Shown here one piece after another: positions 1 to 8,000 of a stretch of DNA of 64,000 nt (position 1 is the stretch's first letter; every line of letters begins with the position of its first letter). Under the pieces are notes generated by a model. That model made no database searches. It saw only the letters and a list, made by a program, of their open reading frames with translations, and had not been told where the DNA came from. The stretch lies in assembly GCF_000430505.1 (NCBI RefSeq), contig NZ_AUMD01000020.1, forward strand, positions 62,001 to 126,000. The letters run 5' to 3'. The position numbers and the translations under genes were made by a program. The DNA comes from Eisenibacter elegans DSM 3317 (GTDB lineage Bacteria > Bacteroidota > Bacteroidia > Cytophagales > Microscillaceae).

Positions 1-313
1 TTTGATAGATTCCCAGATGCTTTTCATCTTATGTGTGGTTTCTGTTTGGAGGGAAAACGATGTCAACACAATAGCAAGGCAAGCTGCCCTCTGCTATTTT
101 ATGGCCAAGATACACATTTCTATAAGATTTTTAGTGTAACACTGATATGTAGCCTAGCCTTGTAGGCTGGTGGGTTTTGTACCGAGATTCACTTGGTTTG
201 AGGGTTTATTTGGTTCTCAAAGACTTTTAGCACCTACATTTCCCAAGCCGATTTTGGTTGGGTATACGACAAAAGCCTTATCTTTAACTGTTGAAGCATC
301 TCATTCTACAAAC
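1..313. other. Intergenic, no gene recognised
   Basis: I see no convincing reading frame or RNA in this AT-rich stretch at the window edge. It could hold the end of a gene lying outside the window, but no recognisable protein was found in any frame. Confidence 0.4.
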
Positions 314-514
314 CTAACTATTTAGGAGGTTCAAATACTTGATTATTAAATACTTGCAAGAGGATGGGTTTCATACCTAGGAATTTAGTCAAAACTCAAC
401 TGCTTGATAATTAGTTGCTTATAAAATAAGCTTATTTAAAGCCAAACTATATAACAAAAGTTAACCTATTGATAATAAGAGGCTTATAGCAAATCATACC
501 ACCTAAATAGTTAG
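314..514. repeat. Family-1 inverted-repeat element (MITE-like), full copy
   Basis: About 201 bp bounded by a perfect 13-bp inverted repeat, CTAACTATTTAGG at 314-326 and CCTAAATAGTTAG at 502-514. The similarity continues inward (AGGTTCAAAT on the left, GGTATGATTT read from the right). The interior is AT-rich and has no open frame. Related partial copies lie at 4743-4821 and 45179-45258. Terminal repeats, small size, no coding capacity and several copies fit a non-autonomous miniature transposable element. It ends 17 bp before the ATG at 532, so the promoter of that gene must lie within or overlap the element. Confidence 0.75.
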
Positions 515-531
515 CTACAAACCCAGTTTAT

Positions 532-1710
532 ATGCGGATATTATTGTTTACCGGTAAGGGAGGAGTAGGCAAAACCACCTTGGCGGCGGCTACGGCTTTG
601 CGCTGCGCTGCCTTGGGCTACAAGACCCTCATCATCTCTACTGACCCGGCACACAGCCTCTCCGACTCACTCAATATAGCCCTAGGCCCCGAGCCCACCC
701 CTGTGTTGCCTAAGCTCTTTGGCCAAGAGCTGGATGTATACTATTCTATGAAAAAGCATTGGGAGCAACTCCGGCAGATGCTCCTTGTCTTGTTTCGGTC
801 GCAGGGGCTACAACATACCTTGGCCGAGGAGTTGTCGGCCTTGCCCGGAATGGAAGAGGCTTCGGCCTTCCTCTGGATAGAACAATATCACAGCCTAGAG
901 GTTTTTGATGTGATTGTCATCGATAGCGCCCCCACAGGCGAAACCCTGACCTTGCTCAGCCTGCCACAGGTCAGCAAGTGGTGGACCACACAGATGTTTC
1001 CTTTTCAGAAGGCGGCTATCAAGGCTGTCGGTGGGGTGGTACGCGGCGTTACGGGCATCCCACTTGACAAGGGCTACGAAGAGCTCGATTCCCTCTTTGC
1101 CAAACTCGAAATAGTACAACAGATTTTTGCCCGCCCGGAGGTAACTTCCATGCGCTTGGTCATGAATCCCGAGCGGATGGTCATCCAAGAGGCCAAACGT
1201 GCTTACACCTATCTCCAACTACACGGCTACGCCGTCGATGCGGCCTTTGTCAACCGGATTCTCCCGCCCGATGCCGCCTACGGGGCTTTTTTTGACCAAT
1301 ACCTAGAGCAACAAGAGGGCTACCTAAAGCAGATAGCTGAAGACTTTGCGCCCTTGCCCTTGTTCAAAAGCTATCACCAAGGGCAAGAGGTGTTTGGCCT
1401 CGACACCCTCACCCAAATGGCCGATATGCTCTACCAAGGCCAAGATCCTACCAAGGTTTTTCACCAAGAGCAGCCTATGCACATTGCGCCCGAGGGCAAA
1501 GGCTATCTGCTGAGGCTCAAAATTCCTTTTCTTGACCCCCAAACGCCTATCAGCCTCCAAGCCAAGGGCAACGAGCTGACGATACACCTAGGCAGCCGTC
1601 GCCGCCACCTTTTCTTGCCGCAGTTTTTGGCCTATTACCAACTCCAAAACCACCGATTAAGCCCTGAAGGCTTGTTGGTTTATTTTGAGCCACGCGCAGA
1701 GGAGGCCTGA
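532..1710 (+). CDS. ArsA/GET3-family anion-transporting ATPase
   Basis: A 392-residue soluble P-loop ATPase of the ArsA/Get3 family. The N-terminus carries the deviant Walker A GKGGVGKTT (residues 8-16), followed by the family DPAHSLSDSL motif (about 38-47) and a switch segment DSAPTGETL (about 130). The C-terminal 80 residues (about 310-390) form a beta-rich part matching the small HSP20-like domain found at the end of many bacterial ArsA homologues. No arsenite efflux gene (arsB, acr3) or ArsR is next to it, so an arsenite role is not supported by context. Bacteroidota often carry such proteins with unknown cargo. It starts just after a family-1 repeat and converges on the acyltransferase gene. 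Confidence 0.85.
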   Translation: MRILLFTGKGGVGKTTLAAATALRCAALGYKTLIISTDPAHSLSDSLNIALGPEPTPVLPKLFGQELDVYYSMKKHWEQLRQMLLVLFRSQGLQHTLAEELSALPGMEEASAFLWIEQYHSLEVFDVIVIDSAPTGETLTLLSLPQVSKWWTTQMFPFQKAAIKAVGGVVRGVTGIPLDKGYEELDSLFAKLEIVQQIFARPEVTSMRLVMNPERMVIQEAKRAYTYLQLHGYAVDAAFVNRILPPDAAYGAFFDQYLEQQEGYLKQIAEDFAPLPLFKSYHQGQEVFGLDTLTQMADMLYQGQDPTKVFHQEQPMHIAPEGKGYLLRLKIPFLDPQTPISLQAKGNELTIHLGSRRRHLFLPQFLAYYQLQNHRLSPEGLLVYFEPRAEEA

Positions 1711-1736
1711 AGTACTAGGCACTAAGCCAACATCGG

Positions 1737-2684
1737 CTACGCTACCTCTTGCGGTGGTTTGTTTTGTGGGCATACATGTTGGTAGAAGTAAGCCTTGTAG
1801 GCTTGTTGGTGGGCGTGGTGCTTCCAGCGTTTGTGTGTCCAGTACCAAGTATCGGGGTAGTGTAAGATTTGTTGTTCGAGGGCGCGTGTATGCGCTTCGG
1901 TAATATAGCCGGTGGGCACTTGAGCAGAATGAGCACAGGCTACCTCCATCCTAATCTCGTAGCGTCCTCTGCCCACACGGCGTGCATAACCAAAGACGAC
2001 AGGTTGGTCAAATTTGCGTGCAATTTTCTCCACACCCCAGTATACCGCTGTTTCTTGTCCTAAAAAGGGCATCCAGTATACCTTTTCGGGGTGGGGCATT
2101 TGGTCGGCAGAAAAAATCATCGCAGTGCAGCGTTGCTCCTGCTTGTGCTTAACTAGTGTCCGCAAGACCTCATCTATCGGAACCATCTGCGAGCCGAAGC
2201 GCTCCCGCGAGCGGCGCAGCCAAGCGTCGAGGTAGGGATTGCGAAAGGGCGCATAAGTAAGATAGAGCGGATGTTTGACCGAAAGGCTCATCGCGGCACC
2301 GGCCCATTCGGTGTTGCCATAATGCCCGGTAACGATGATGATAGACTGCCCATTATCAAAGAAACCATCGGGTACTTCGGGTGTGAGTACTTGGCAACGC
2401 TCTAGGATTTGGGCAGGACTCATCCCGTGCATCTTGAGGCTTTCGAGCAGCATATCGATGAAGTATGCATAAAACCGCCGCTCGATACCACGTCGTTCGG
2501 CAACGGTTTTTTGGGGGAATACCCGAGCGAGATTTTGGCGGACTACCTTGCGGCGATAGCCCAAGAGCCGATATACCAAGACGAAGAGCAAGTCGGAGAG
2601 GGCGTAGATAAGCCACAGCGGCAGAGCCGCCATTAGGTACAAAAAAGGCAGTAAAGCCCAGTAAGTCAGTCGATGTAGCAACAT
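1737..2684 (-). CDS. Lysophospholipid / lipid A acyltransferase (LpxL/HtrB-like)
   Basis: A 315-residue protein of the LpxL/HtrB lauroyl-acyltransferase family, which adds secondary acyl chains to lipid A or related lipids at the inner membrane. One N-terminal hydrophobic segment (about residues 10-38) anchors it. The catalytic HX4(D/E) motif is seen as GHYGNTEW near residues 116-123, and an arginine-rich RRSRERFGS segment follows, as usual in the family. Length matches the family (about 300). It converges tail to tail with the ArsA-like gene with only 26 bp between. Which acceptor it uses (lipid A, ornithine or sulfonolipid) cannot be read from sequence. Confidence 0.82.
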   Translation of the reverse strand: MLLHRLTYWALLPFLYLMAALPLWLIYALSDLLFVLVYRLLGYRRKVVRQNLARVFPQKTVAERRGIERRFYAYFIDMLLESLKMHGMSPAQILERCQVLTPEVPDGFFDNGQSIIIVTGHYGNTEWAGAAMSLSVKHPLYLTYAPFRNPYLDAWLRRSRERFGSQMVPIDEVLRTLVKHKQEQRCTAMIFSADQMPHPEKVYWMPFLGQETAVYWGVEKIARKFDQPVVFGYARRVGRGRYEIRMEVACAHSAQVPTGYITEAHTRALEQQILHYPDTWYWTHKRWKHHAHQQAYKAYFYQHVCPQNKPPQEVA

Positions 2685-2737
2685 ACCTTGTCAAAAATAA
2701 AGTACGAAAAAACCCAAAGCGGCGCCCCAAAGGTACA

Positions 2738-2778
2738 CAAAAAAATACTCGGCAGGTGTTTGTGTTGTCCTGTCGAGT
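2738..2778 (-). terminator. Rho-independent terminator after the 2806-3120 gene
   Basis: Inverted repeat ACTCGGCAGG (2747-2756) and CCTGTCGAGT (2769-2778), one mismatch, followed on the minus strand by a run of seven T residues. It lies 28 bp beyond the stop of the minus-strand gene at 2806 and upstream of the acyltransferase start. Confidence 0.65.
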
Positions 2779-2805
2779 ATAGTGGTGTGGTACAAAGCCC
2801 GATAA

Positions 2806-3120
2806 TTATACCGTAGTCTGTTGTATTTGTGATACGGCCTTGCTAGTCAAGAAAAAAAAGCGGTGGTTAAATAAAGTCCGTAGGCAGTCTACATCTTCGT
2901 GTGCGTAGTAAGCCACGAGGCTGTCTACTTTGGGAGGATCTAGGCCGAGGTGTTCACCTATCTTATATACATTAATGCCTTTGAGCAGCCAACCGCTGTT
3001 GGGACCTGCCTCAGCGGTGTTGCGGGGTACGTGAAAGCGCACCGAAGTAGGAGCATCGGCGCGTACATGGGTAGCGGCATCGTAGAGTGCTTTGAGGAAT
3101 TGTAGGCCAAGGTCTTGCAT
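2806..3120 (-). CDS. Small hypothetical protein
   Basis: A 104-residue protein I do not recognise. It has no signal peptide or membrane segment. The middle (KIGEHLGLDPPKVDSLVAYY) reads like two short helices and could be part of a helix-turn-helix fold, but this is only an impression. It has its own downstream hairpin terminator, which supports a real transcription unit. Codon use resembles neighbouring genes. Confidence 0.55.
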   Translation of the reverse strand: MQDLGLQFLKALYDAATHVRADAPTSVRFHVPRNTAEAGPNSGWLLKGINVYKIGEHLGLDPPKVDSLVAYYAHEDVDCLRTLFNHRFFFLTSKAVSQIQQTTV

Positions 3121-3250
3121 TGTGCAACGCTGTTTAATTCTGATTTTTTCAGTGTATTTTTAAGTTGATAACGTAAATGCAGTAAAAGTGTTGGTCTTTT
3201 TCGATAAACAGTACATCTGTAAGGGTCAAATCGAGGATTTCTAATCAAAA

Positions 3251-3353
3251 GTAGTTCGGAGCTTCAGCTCCGAACTTAAGCTGAGACCTCACTAGGGTCA
3301 AAATAAGATTTAGCCCACTGTTTTAACTGTGGGGTTTAAAAAATGTTCAGTGG
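3251..3353. repeat. Family-2 inverted-repeat element, 5' end degraded
   Basis: Contains the internal hairpin TCGGAGCTTCAGCTCCGA, the module AGCCCACTGTTTTAACTGTGGG, and the right end AAAAAATGTTCAGTGG. These match the full family-2 copy at 36148-36262. The left terminal repeat is not recognisable. It lies in the gap between the small gene and the methyltransferase. Confidence 0.65.
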
Positions 3354-3667
3354 CGTCCGCAAGCCTGTTATTTATAACATCAGTTAAATACTAGCGACTT
3401 GGCTGAGGCAGCAAGGTCTCCGGCTTATATTCAGAGAAGCCCTCTGATAGCCCTGTAGCCAAAGGGATTTTAGTTTATCCTGATGAACCAAGGCTGTGGT
3501 AGATTTATCTGTTATGCCCTTGTGATAGTACAATTGGATAATCTGATTGTTTAACAAAAATAATGTATTTCGATTTTTTGACAACAAAACTAGTGCTAGG
3601 TTTGTATTTAAATAACTAGTAATTATTTTTATGTTTACAATTTTTAACCAAACCGTCAAATTTATCT
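3354..3667. other. Intergenic, nothing recognised
   Basis: AT-rich spacer before the methyltransferase gene. A 91-codon minus-strand frame (3384-3659) crosses most of it, but its composition is low-complexity and matches no family I know, so I do not call it as a gene. Confidence 0.4.
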
Positions 3668-4426
3668 ATGAACAAACAACTATACCAGATTGAGTTTCCT
3701 GAAGCCGATGCGAGCCTTGAGCAAGATGAAGAGTGGTTTTACTTACAAACGGATGGTGGCCAGCGCCGCATCCGTTTTCACGATTATGATCAGATTTATG
3801 ATATACCCGGACTTTATGAGCAGCTTTTCCACGGCAGGCTCAAGTGCCAATCACCAGAGGTTTTGACCAGTATGTTGGCCGAAACTTTGATAAAACATCA
3901 GGCAAGACCATATGAACTTCGGATTTTAGATTTTGGTGCTGGCAACGGACTGGTGGGTAAGGCACTCAAAGAAAGGCTCAACCCCGAACTCCTAGTAGGG
4001 GTGGATATTTTGCCGGAGGCCAAAGCAGCTCAAATGCGGGAGCGCCCAGAAGTGTATCATGATTATCAGGTATGTAATCTTGCCAGTCCATCGATGGAGT
4101 TGGAGAGATTGTTACAAGACTATAAATTCAATGCCCTCGTAACTGTAGCAGCGTTGGGCTTTGATGATATCCCCCCAGAAGCCCTTATCAATGCGTTTAA
4201 CTTGGTTTCTGATGGAGGCTGGTTTGCCTTCAATATCCGAGATAAATTCTTACAAACTGACGATAATAGCGGCTATCGAGAGGCTATCTCTTGGTTGAGT
4301 GATGAGGCTTTTGAGGTATACCACCAACACCGCTATGTTCATCGGTATGATATGTTGGGTAAGCCACTTCATTATATTGCTTTTGTAGGGAGGAAAAACA
4401 GTAACATTAAGGTACAGCGCCTCTGA
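3668..4426 (+). CDS. Class I SAM-dependent methyltransferase
   Basis: A 252-residue soluble protein with the Rossmann-type methyltransferase core in the middle. Motif I is DFGAGNGLVG (about residues 94-103), the acidic end of strand 2 is GVDILPEA (about 116), and a motif-IV-like VTVAALGFDDIPPEAL follows (about 158). A roughly 70-residue N-terminal extension precedes the core. The substrate is unknown; the layout resembles small-molecule methyltransferases of the Methyltransf_11/25 type. The ATG is preceded by no clear Shine-Dalgarno sequence, as expected in this phylum. It stands alone, with remnants and repeats on both sides. Confidence 0.78.
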   Translation: MNKQLYQIEFPEADASLEQDEEWFYLQTDGGQRRIRFHDYDQIYDIPGLYEQLFHGRLKCQSPEVLTSMLAETLIKHQARPYELRILDFGAGNGLVGKALKERLNPELLVGVDILPEAKAAQMRERPEVYHDYQVCNLASPSMELERLLQDYKFNALVTVAALGFDDIPPEALINAFNLVSDGGWFAFNIRDKFLQTDDNSGYREAISWLSDEAFEVYHQHRYVHRYDMLGKPLHYIAFVGRKNSNIKVQRL

Positions 4427-4463
4427 CGATTCCTCCAGCCCACTGTCTTAGTGCTTTACTCTG

Positions 4464-4497
4464 AAGGATTTTTCAGTGTGTAGGTTTCCCAAAAACC
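4464..4497. repeat. Family-4 short interspersed repeat
   Basis: AAGGATTTTTCAGTGTGTAG followed by GTTTCCCAAAAACC. The same motif occurs at 28620-28662 and, inverted, at 54304-54350. It lies at the end of the degraded gene on the minus strand. Confidence 0.5.
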
Positions 4498-4752
4498 AGC
4501 GGAAACTAAGAGGCACCGAACCTGTGATGGTGATGCCCTGGCTGCGTAAGTCGGCGCAGAGTTGGTCTATCTGATCGGTGAGCAGAGCCAGGCCTATCAG
4601 CCCCCGGTGGCCTTGGGGCTGTCTTCTCTTAGTGTTGCTATGCGGTAGGTGTCTCTTATTTTAAATATGACGGAGTCTTCGTCAGGGTTCTGAAAGTAGA
4701 ACTGATAGTCAGGGTTGATACTTTGGGTGTCGAAAGACAGTTTTGTAACCAT
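4475..4752 (-). pseudogene. Degraded gene fragment, possibly VOC/glyoxalase-like
   Basis: Read on the minus strand from an ATG at 4752, about 50 codons (MVTKLSFDTQSINPDYQFYF...) end at a TGA. A different frame then continues as GLIGLALLTDQIDQLCADLR and SQGITITGSVPLSF before stopping. The second part resembles the helix-strand (DxIDxxxxxLRxxGI) of VOC/glyoxalase-fold proteins, but the match is short. The frame break and short length mark a remnant. Its 5' end coincides with the terminal repeat of a family-1 element, which may have cut it. Confidence 0.4.
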
Positions 4753-4821
4753 TTAGGTGGTATCATTTGTATTAAATATCTTATTATCAATTAGTTATCT
4801 TTTGTTATGTAGTTCGGCTTT
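4743..4821. repeat. Family-1 inverted-repeat element, half copy
   Basis: GTAACCATTTAGGTGGTATC and the following 60 bases (TCTTATTATCAATTAGTTA, CTTTTGTTATGTAGTT, CGGCTTTAAA) match the reverse complement of the right half of the full copy at 314-514. The other half is missing. Confidence 0.65.
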
Positions 4822-4874
4822 AAAGGGGAAAGGGGTTACCATTTGTTATTTCTGAAAAATATTTCAAAATAACA

Positions 4875-5930
4875 TCAATTCATCTTAAATTGGATTTGCT
4901 CAATACGCTTATGCATCAGCCAAAACCAAAGAGGAGGGACAAAGGCCAGCAGCATCATTCCGGGGTAGCCTGTCGGCATTTGAGGGCTATGGTCAAAGTG
5001 GCGTAAGAGCTGGTACTTGCGGCTGGCAATATAGTGATGGTCAGAGTGGCGCGATAGTTCGAGCAGTAGCAGCCTCCCAACGGGGTGGTTGGAGTTCCAA
5101 GAGTGGACGGGCAGCGGCCGCTCGTAGCGTGCGCCTTTGCGGCTGCGTCGTAGGCCATAGTGTTCTATGTAGTTGACGGTTTCGAGCAATAGGAATCCCA
5201 TCGTTGCGGCCATCACAAAGCAAGCCAGCGGCCACAGACCAAACAGTAGGCCAATCCCTAACAACAAACCGACTTGATATGCCTGAAAGCGCAGCATTTC
5301 GTTGTGCCAGCTAAAGCGTGAGAGGCCGGCCTTTTGGAGTCGTTCTGCTTCGAGCCGCCAGGCCGATAGCCAGCTACCCCACACCGAACGCAAATAAAAA
5401 GCATAGACCGTTTCCCCACGGCGGGCAGAGGCGGGGTCTTCGTCAGTAGCTACATGGCGGTGGTGGCCTCGGTTGTGCTCTATAAAGAAGTGCATATATA
5501 AGCTGCTCAGCAACAGCATTTTGCTCATCCATTGCTCGTAGCGCGTATGCCGGTGGCCTAGCTCGTGGGCAGCGTTGATACCCAGCACTCCACACGAAAG
5601 GCCAAAAGCCGTAATCCAGCCCCCATACACATAGCCCGGCAGCCCCTCTTGTTGTACCCGCACCAAAAACAAGCCCAACAATATGTACTGTATCGGCAGC
5701 AGACTGTAGAGGATATAATCGTATACAGGATTTTTCTTGGCAGCCTCTTCTTCCTCAGGGCTGAGGTTTTGAGTAGAGGGGCGCATCAATAATTCTAATA
5801 GCGGGATAATGCCAAAAATCAGCACCATAGCGCTGTAAGTCCAATAGCCTTGCGCCAACAACGAAAAAGCCACAATGCTTGGCGTAACATATACGCCCAA
5901 ATACTTGAGTGCGTGTAAGGTCATAGTCAT
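4875..5930 (-). CDS. alkB: Alkane 1-monooxygenase (AlkB family)
   Basis: A 351-residue integral-membrane non-haem diiron hydroxylase that oxidises the terminal carbon of alkanes or similar hydrophobic chains. All three histidine clusters typical of AlkB are present: HELGHR (122-127), EHNRGHHRH (151-159) and LSRHSDHH (292-299), as is the NYIEHYGL signature (253-260). About six hydrophobic segments are distributed as in the family. The electron donors (rubredoxin, rubredoxin reductase) are not in the window. A TetR-family regulator lies upstream on the same strand with a gap of about 100 bp, and fatty acyl-CoA ligases further along the window could use the oxidised product. The family assignment is firm; the exact substrate is not. 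Confidence 0.9.
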   Translation of the reverse strand: MTMTLHALKYLGVYVTPSIVAFSLLAQGYWTYSAMVLIFGIIPLLELLMRPSTQNLSPEEEEAAKKNPVYDYILYSLLPIQYILLGLFLVRVQQEGLPGYVYGGWITAFGLSCGVLGINAAHELGHRHTRYEQWMSKMLLLSSLYMHFFIEHNRGHHRHVATDEDPASARRGETVYAFYLRSVWGSWLSAWRLEAERLQKAGLSRFSWHNEMLRFQAYQVGLLLGIGLLFGLWPLACFVMAATMGFLLLETVNYIEHYGLRRSRKGARYERPLPVHSWNSNHPVGRLLLLELSRHSDHHYIASRKYQLLRHFDHSPQMPTGYPGMMLLAFVPPLWFWLMHKRIEQIQFKMN

Positions 5931-6032
5931 AAGAGCTTAGTGTTCGGAAGCAAGCTACACAAGTTTTTGTACAATCTATGGACGGTAGCGTACAAGTTTG
6001 CGCTGCCTGTGGCTATGTTGCCGAAGGGGCAT

Positions 6033-6596
6033 TTATCCATTCCCTCCGGTTAGGCCACGCACCATCACCTGTATCTCCCCCAAATACTCTAGAAGCCATT
6101 CTTGGCAAAGATTTTCGGGGGTGATGCGAAGGTAAAAATTTTCGACTGTCAGGTTGAGCATCATCCGAGCGAGGGCGGGTCTTTCGGCCAAGCCCAAGGC
6201 CTGAGCCCAGACGGCCAGAAAACCCTCCTCGATAGGCTCGTGTGCCGTTTGGAAACACCGCCTGAAGGCCTCCACTGAGCGATGCACGCGCAGTTGTCGG
6301 TTGAAGAGGATGTCCGTCCGCGCTCTGAGGAGCATCTCCACCACATCCGGCACCATCCGCTGACAGGCCGCCGCCTCTATCGCTATCCGCCGGGCTTGCA
6401 CCAAGTGGTAGTCCAGTAGCGCTTCCAAGAACACTTCTGTATCTACAAAATGGTGATAAAACGAAGACTTACTCTTGGCTGCCAACTTGGCTAGGCGCTC
6501 TACCTTCAGCCCCGCAGGGCCTTCGGCGGCAAAGCACTGATAAGCAGCCTGTAGCCAGACAAGCTGGGAGTCGGGTGGGGGAGTAGTGGGAGACAT
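6033..6596 (-). CDS. TetR/AcrR-family transcriptional regulator
   Basis: A 187-residue regulator with an N-terminal helix-turn-helix (about residues 12-58; LKVERLAKLAAKSKSSFYHH, where the SxSSFYHHF recognition helix is characteristic) and a helical ligand-binding C-terminus. It sits upstream of alkB on the same strand, so it may control alkB or the following genes in response to a hydrophobic ligand; this is inference from position. No operator was identified. Confidence 0.82.
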   Translation of the reverse strand: MSPTTPPPDSQLVWLQAAYQCFAAEGPAGLKVERLAKLAAKSKSSFYHHFVDTEVFLEALLDYHLVQARRIAIEAAACQRMVPDVVEMLLRARTDILFNRQLRVHRSVEAFRRCFQTAHEPIEEGFLAVWAQALGLAERPALARMMLNLTVENFYLRITPENLCQEWLLEYLGEIQVMVRGLTGGNG

Positions 6597-6659
6597 TGGC
6601 AGTAGACTTTGACATCACAAGATAACAAACAACAGCCTTGAGACAAAGGTTTATACGAA

Positions 6660-6845
6660 TTGACTTCTGTCAGTACGTATTCATTTACCCAAGGAACAGG
6701 TATTTATTCTGCAAGCAAAGCAGCGCTCACCGCGTATAGCAAAACTGTCGCAGTTGAGTTGGCCGGCAGAAAAATCAAGGTCAATACCGTCAAACGAGGG
6801 CAAGAAGCAGGGGTTTTACTACCAAGCATTCGGCTATATCACTAG
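6660..6845 (+). pseudogene. Short-chain dehydrogenase (SDR) fragment
   Basis: The frame shows the SDR active-site region only: the serine segment TSVSTYSFTQG, the catalytic YSASKAAL (Y-x3-K), and the following VAVELAGRKIKVNTV strand. The Rossmann N-terminus with the glycine-rich motif and the substrate-binding C-terminus are absent, and the frame drifts into unrelated sequence (QEAGVLLPS). Real SDRs are about 250 residues; this is about 45 recognisable residues, so it is a decayed relic. Confidence 0.7.
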
Positions 6846-6847
6846 CG

Positions 6848-6961
6848 AGGTTTATTTTTAATGCATCAAATGGTTTGCGTGTTACAGTCAAGTTTGATAC
6901 TGACCAAAAAATGGTGGATGACATCATCCACGTGTGCCTAGCTGCGCTCAAAACCCAATAG
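6848..6961 (+). pseudogene. C-terminal fragment of an unidentified protein
   Basis: An open 37-codon tail without a start (RFIFNASNGLRVTVKF, then VDDIIHVCLAALKTQ, stop). It reads like the regular end of a larger alpha/beta protein and lies in a different frame from the SDR relic before it, so it may be a second remnant. I cannot assign a family. Confidence 0.3.
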
Positions 6962-7078
6962 ATTTGTTTCCTTTTTTGGCCACGAATGCAGATTGGCGGC
7001 CTTATTTCAAACCCTTGGGGTTCTTTTTTTGTTTTACTTGTTATAACATCAAATTACTCAAACCCAAACCCCATCACA

Positions 7079-7957
7079 ATGAAACAATACCTTACGCTGT
7101 TCGTCTGTGTGTTTTTGATGGCCTGCGGCAGCTCTAAGCCTCTTACTCAGAGCCCGATAGATGCCATCGAAGGCCGTCTTTGCTGCGCTATGGCCAACCA
7201 GACTGCCTTTGCCGCTTTTGTGGATGATGCTGATTTTGTAGCACAACATCTTGACCCTGAGCCGCTTGTTTTTATAAGTCAAGCCGGTGGCGAAGATATC
7301 CGATTTGCCACGCCCGACGGACAAGAAGCCGGCGCTTTCCAAATCAAAGCCAAGGAAGAAACAGATTATTACTTGTTGGTTTTCCACGAATGGTGGGGGC
7401 TCAACGAACACATCCGCCAAGAGGCTGAGAAGTACTACCAAGCCCTAGGGGGTAAGGTCAATGTTTTGGCCATTGATATGTATGACGGCCTCATCGCCAC
7501 CAATGCCCAAGATGCAGGCAGTTATATGCAAAATGCCAAGCCCGAGCGCCTGCAAGCCATCATTCAGGGAGCGCTGGGATTGGCCGGCAGCAAAGCCCGC
7601 ATTGCTACTGTAGGTTGGTGCTTTGGCGGAGGGCTTTCGCTCAATGCTTCACTCGCCGCACAAGCCCAAAGCGTGGCCTGCATCATTTATTACGGGATGC
7701 CTATTAGCGACCAGACCCAGCTGGCGCCGCTCAAAGGCGAGGTGCTCGGGATTTTTGCCAAAAAAGACGGTTGGATTACCCAAAAAGTAGTAACCGAGTT
7801 TGAGCAAAGTCTCAAAGCCCTCAAAAAACCCGCCAACATATATATGTATGATGCCGACCATGCTTTTGCTAACCCCAGCAACCCCAAGTACAAGAAAGAC
7901 GACGCTGATGATGCTTTCAACAAGAGCATCGCCCTGCTCAAGAAATTTGTAAAATAA
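7079..7957 (+). CDS. Dienelactone hydrolase family lipoprotein
   Basis: A 292-residue alpha/beta hydrolase of the dienelactone hydrolase (DLH) family. The N-terminus MKQYLTLFVCVFLMACGSS is a lipoprotein signal with lipobox LMAC, so the protein is lipid-anchored in the cell envelope. The Cys-Asp-His triad is visible: nucleophile in GWCFGG, aspartate in AKKDGWI, histidine in DADHAFAN. I chose the ATG at 7079 over an upstream in-frame start at 6986 because it begins exactly at the signal peptide. An N-terminal insert of about 70 residues precedes the hydrolase domain. The substrate is unknown; a role in degradation of cyclic esters is only a family expectation. Confidence 0.85.
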   Translation: MKQYLTLFVCVFLMACGSSKPLTQSPIDAIEGRLCCAMANQTAFAAFVDDADFVAQHLDPEPLVFISQAGGEDIRFATPDGQEAGAFQIKAKEETDYYLLVFHEWWGLNEHIRQEAEKYYQALGGKVNVLAIDMYDGLIATNAQDAGSYMQNAKPERLQAIIQGALGLAGSKARIATVGWCFGGGLSLNASLAAQAQSVACIIYYGMPISDQTQLAPLKGEVLGIFAKKDGWITQKVVTEFEQSLKALKKPANIYMYDADHAFANPSNPKYKKDDADDAFNKSIALLKKFVK

Positions 7958-7967
7958 GGTATTTGCT

Positions 7968-8000
7968 ACGAAGCCTTTGCCTGCTGTACGAAGGCTTCGT
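7968..8000. terminator. Hairpin between convergent genes
   Basis: Perfect 10-bp inverted repeat ACGAAGCCTT (7968-7977) and AAGGCTTCGT (7991-8000) just after the hydrolase stop, overlapping the stop of the convergent aminopeptidase frame. It lacks a long U tract, so termination strength is uncertain. Confidence 0.5.

Noticed and set aside
532-1710. Arsenic-resistance operon
   Set aside because: Only the ArsA-like ATPase is present; there is no arsB/acr3, arsC or arsR in the window.
3384-3659. 91-codon minus-strand frame before the methyltransferase gene
   Set aside because: AT-driven composition (many Asn, Leu, Ile, Ser), no domain, no promoter or terminator.
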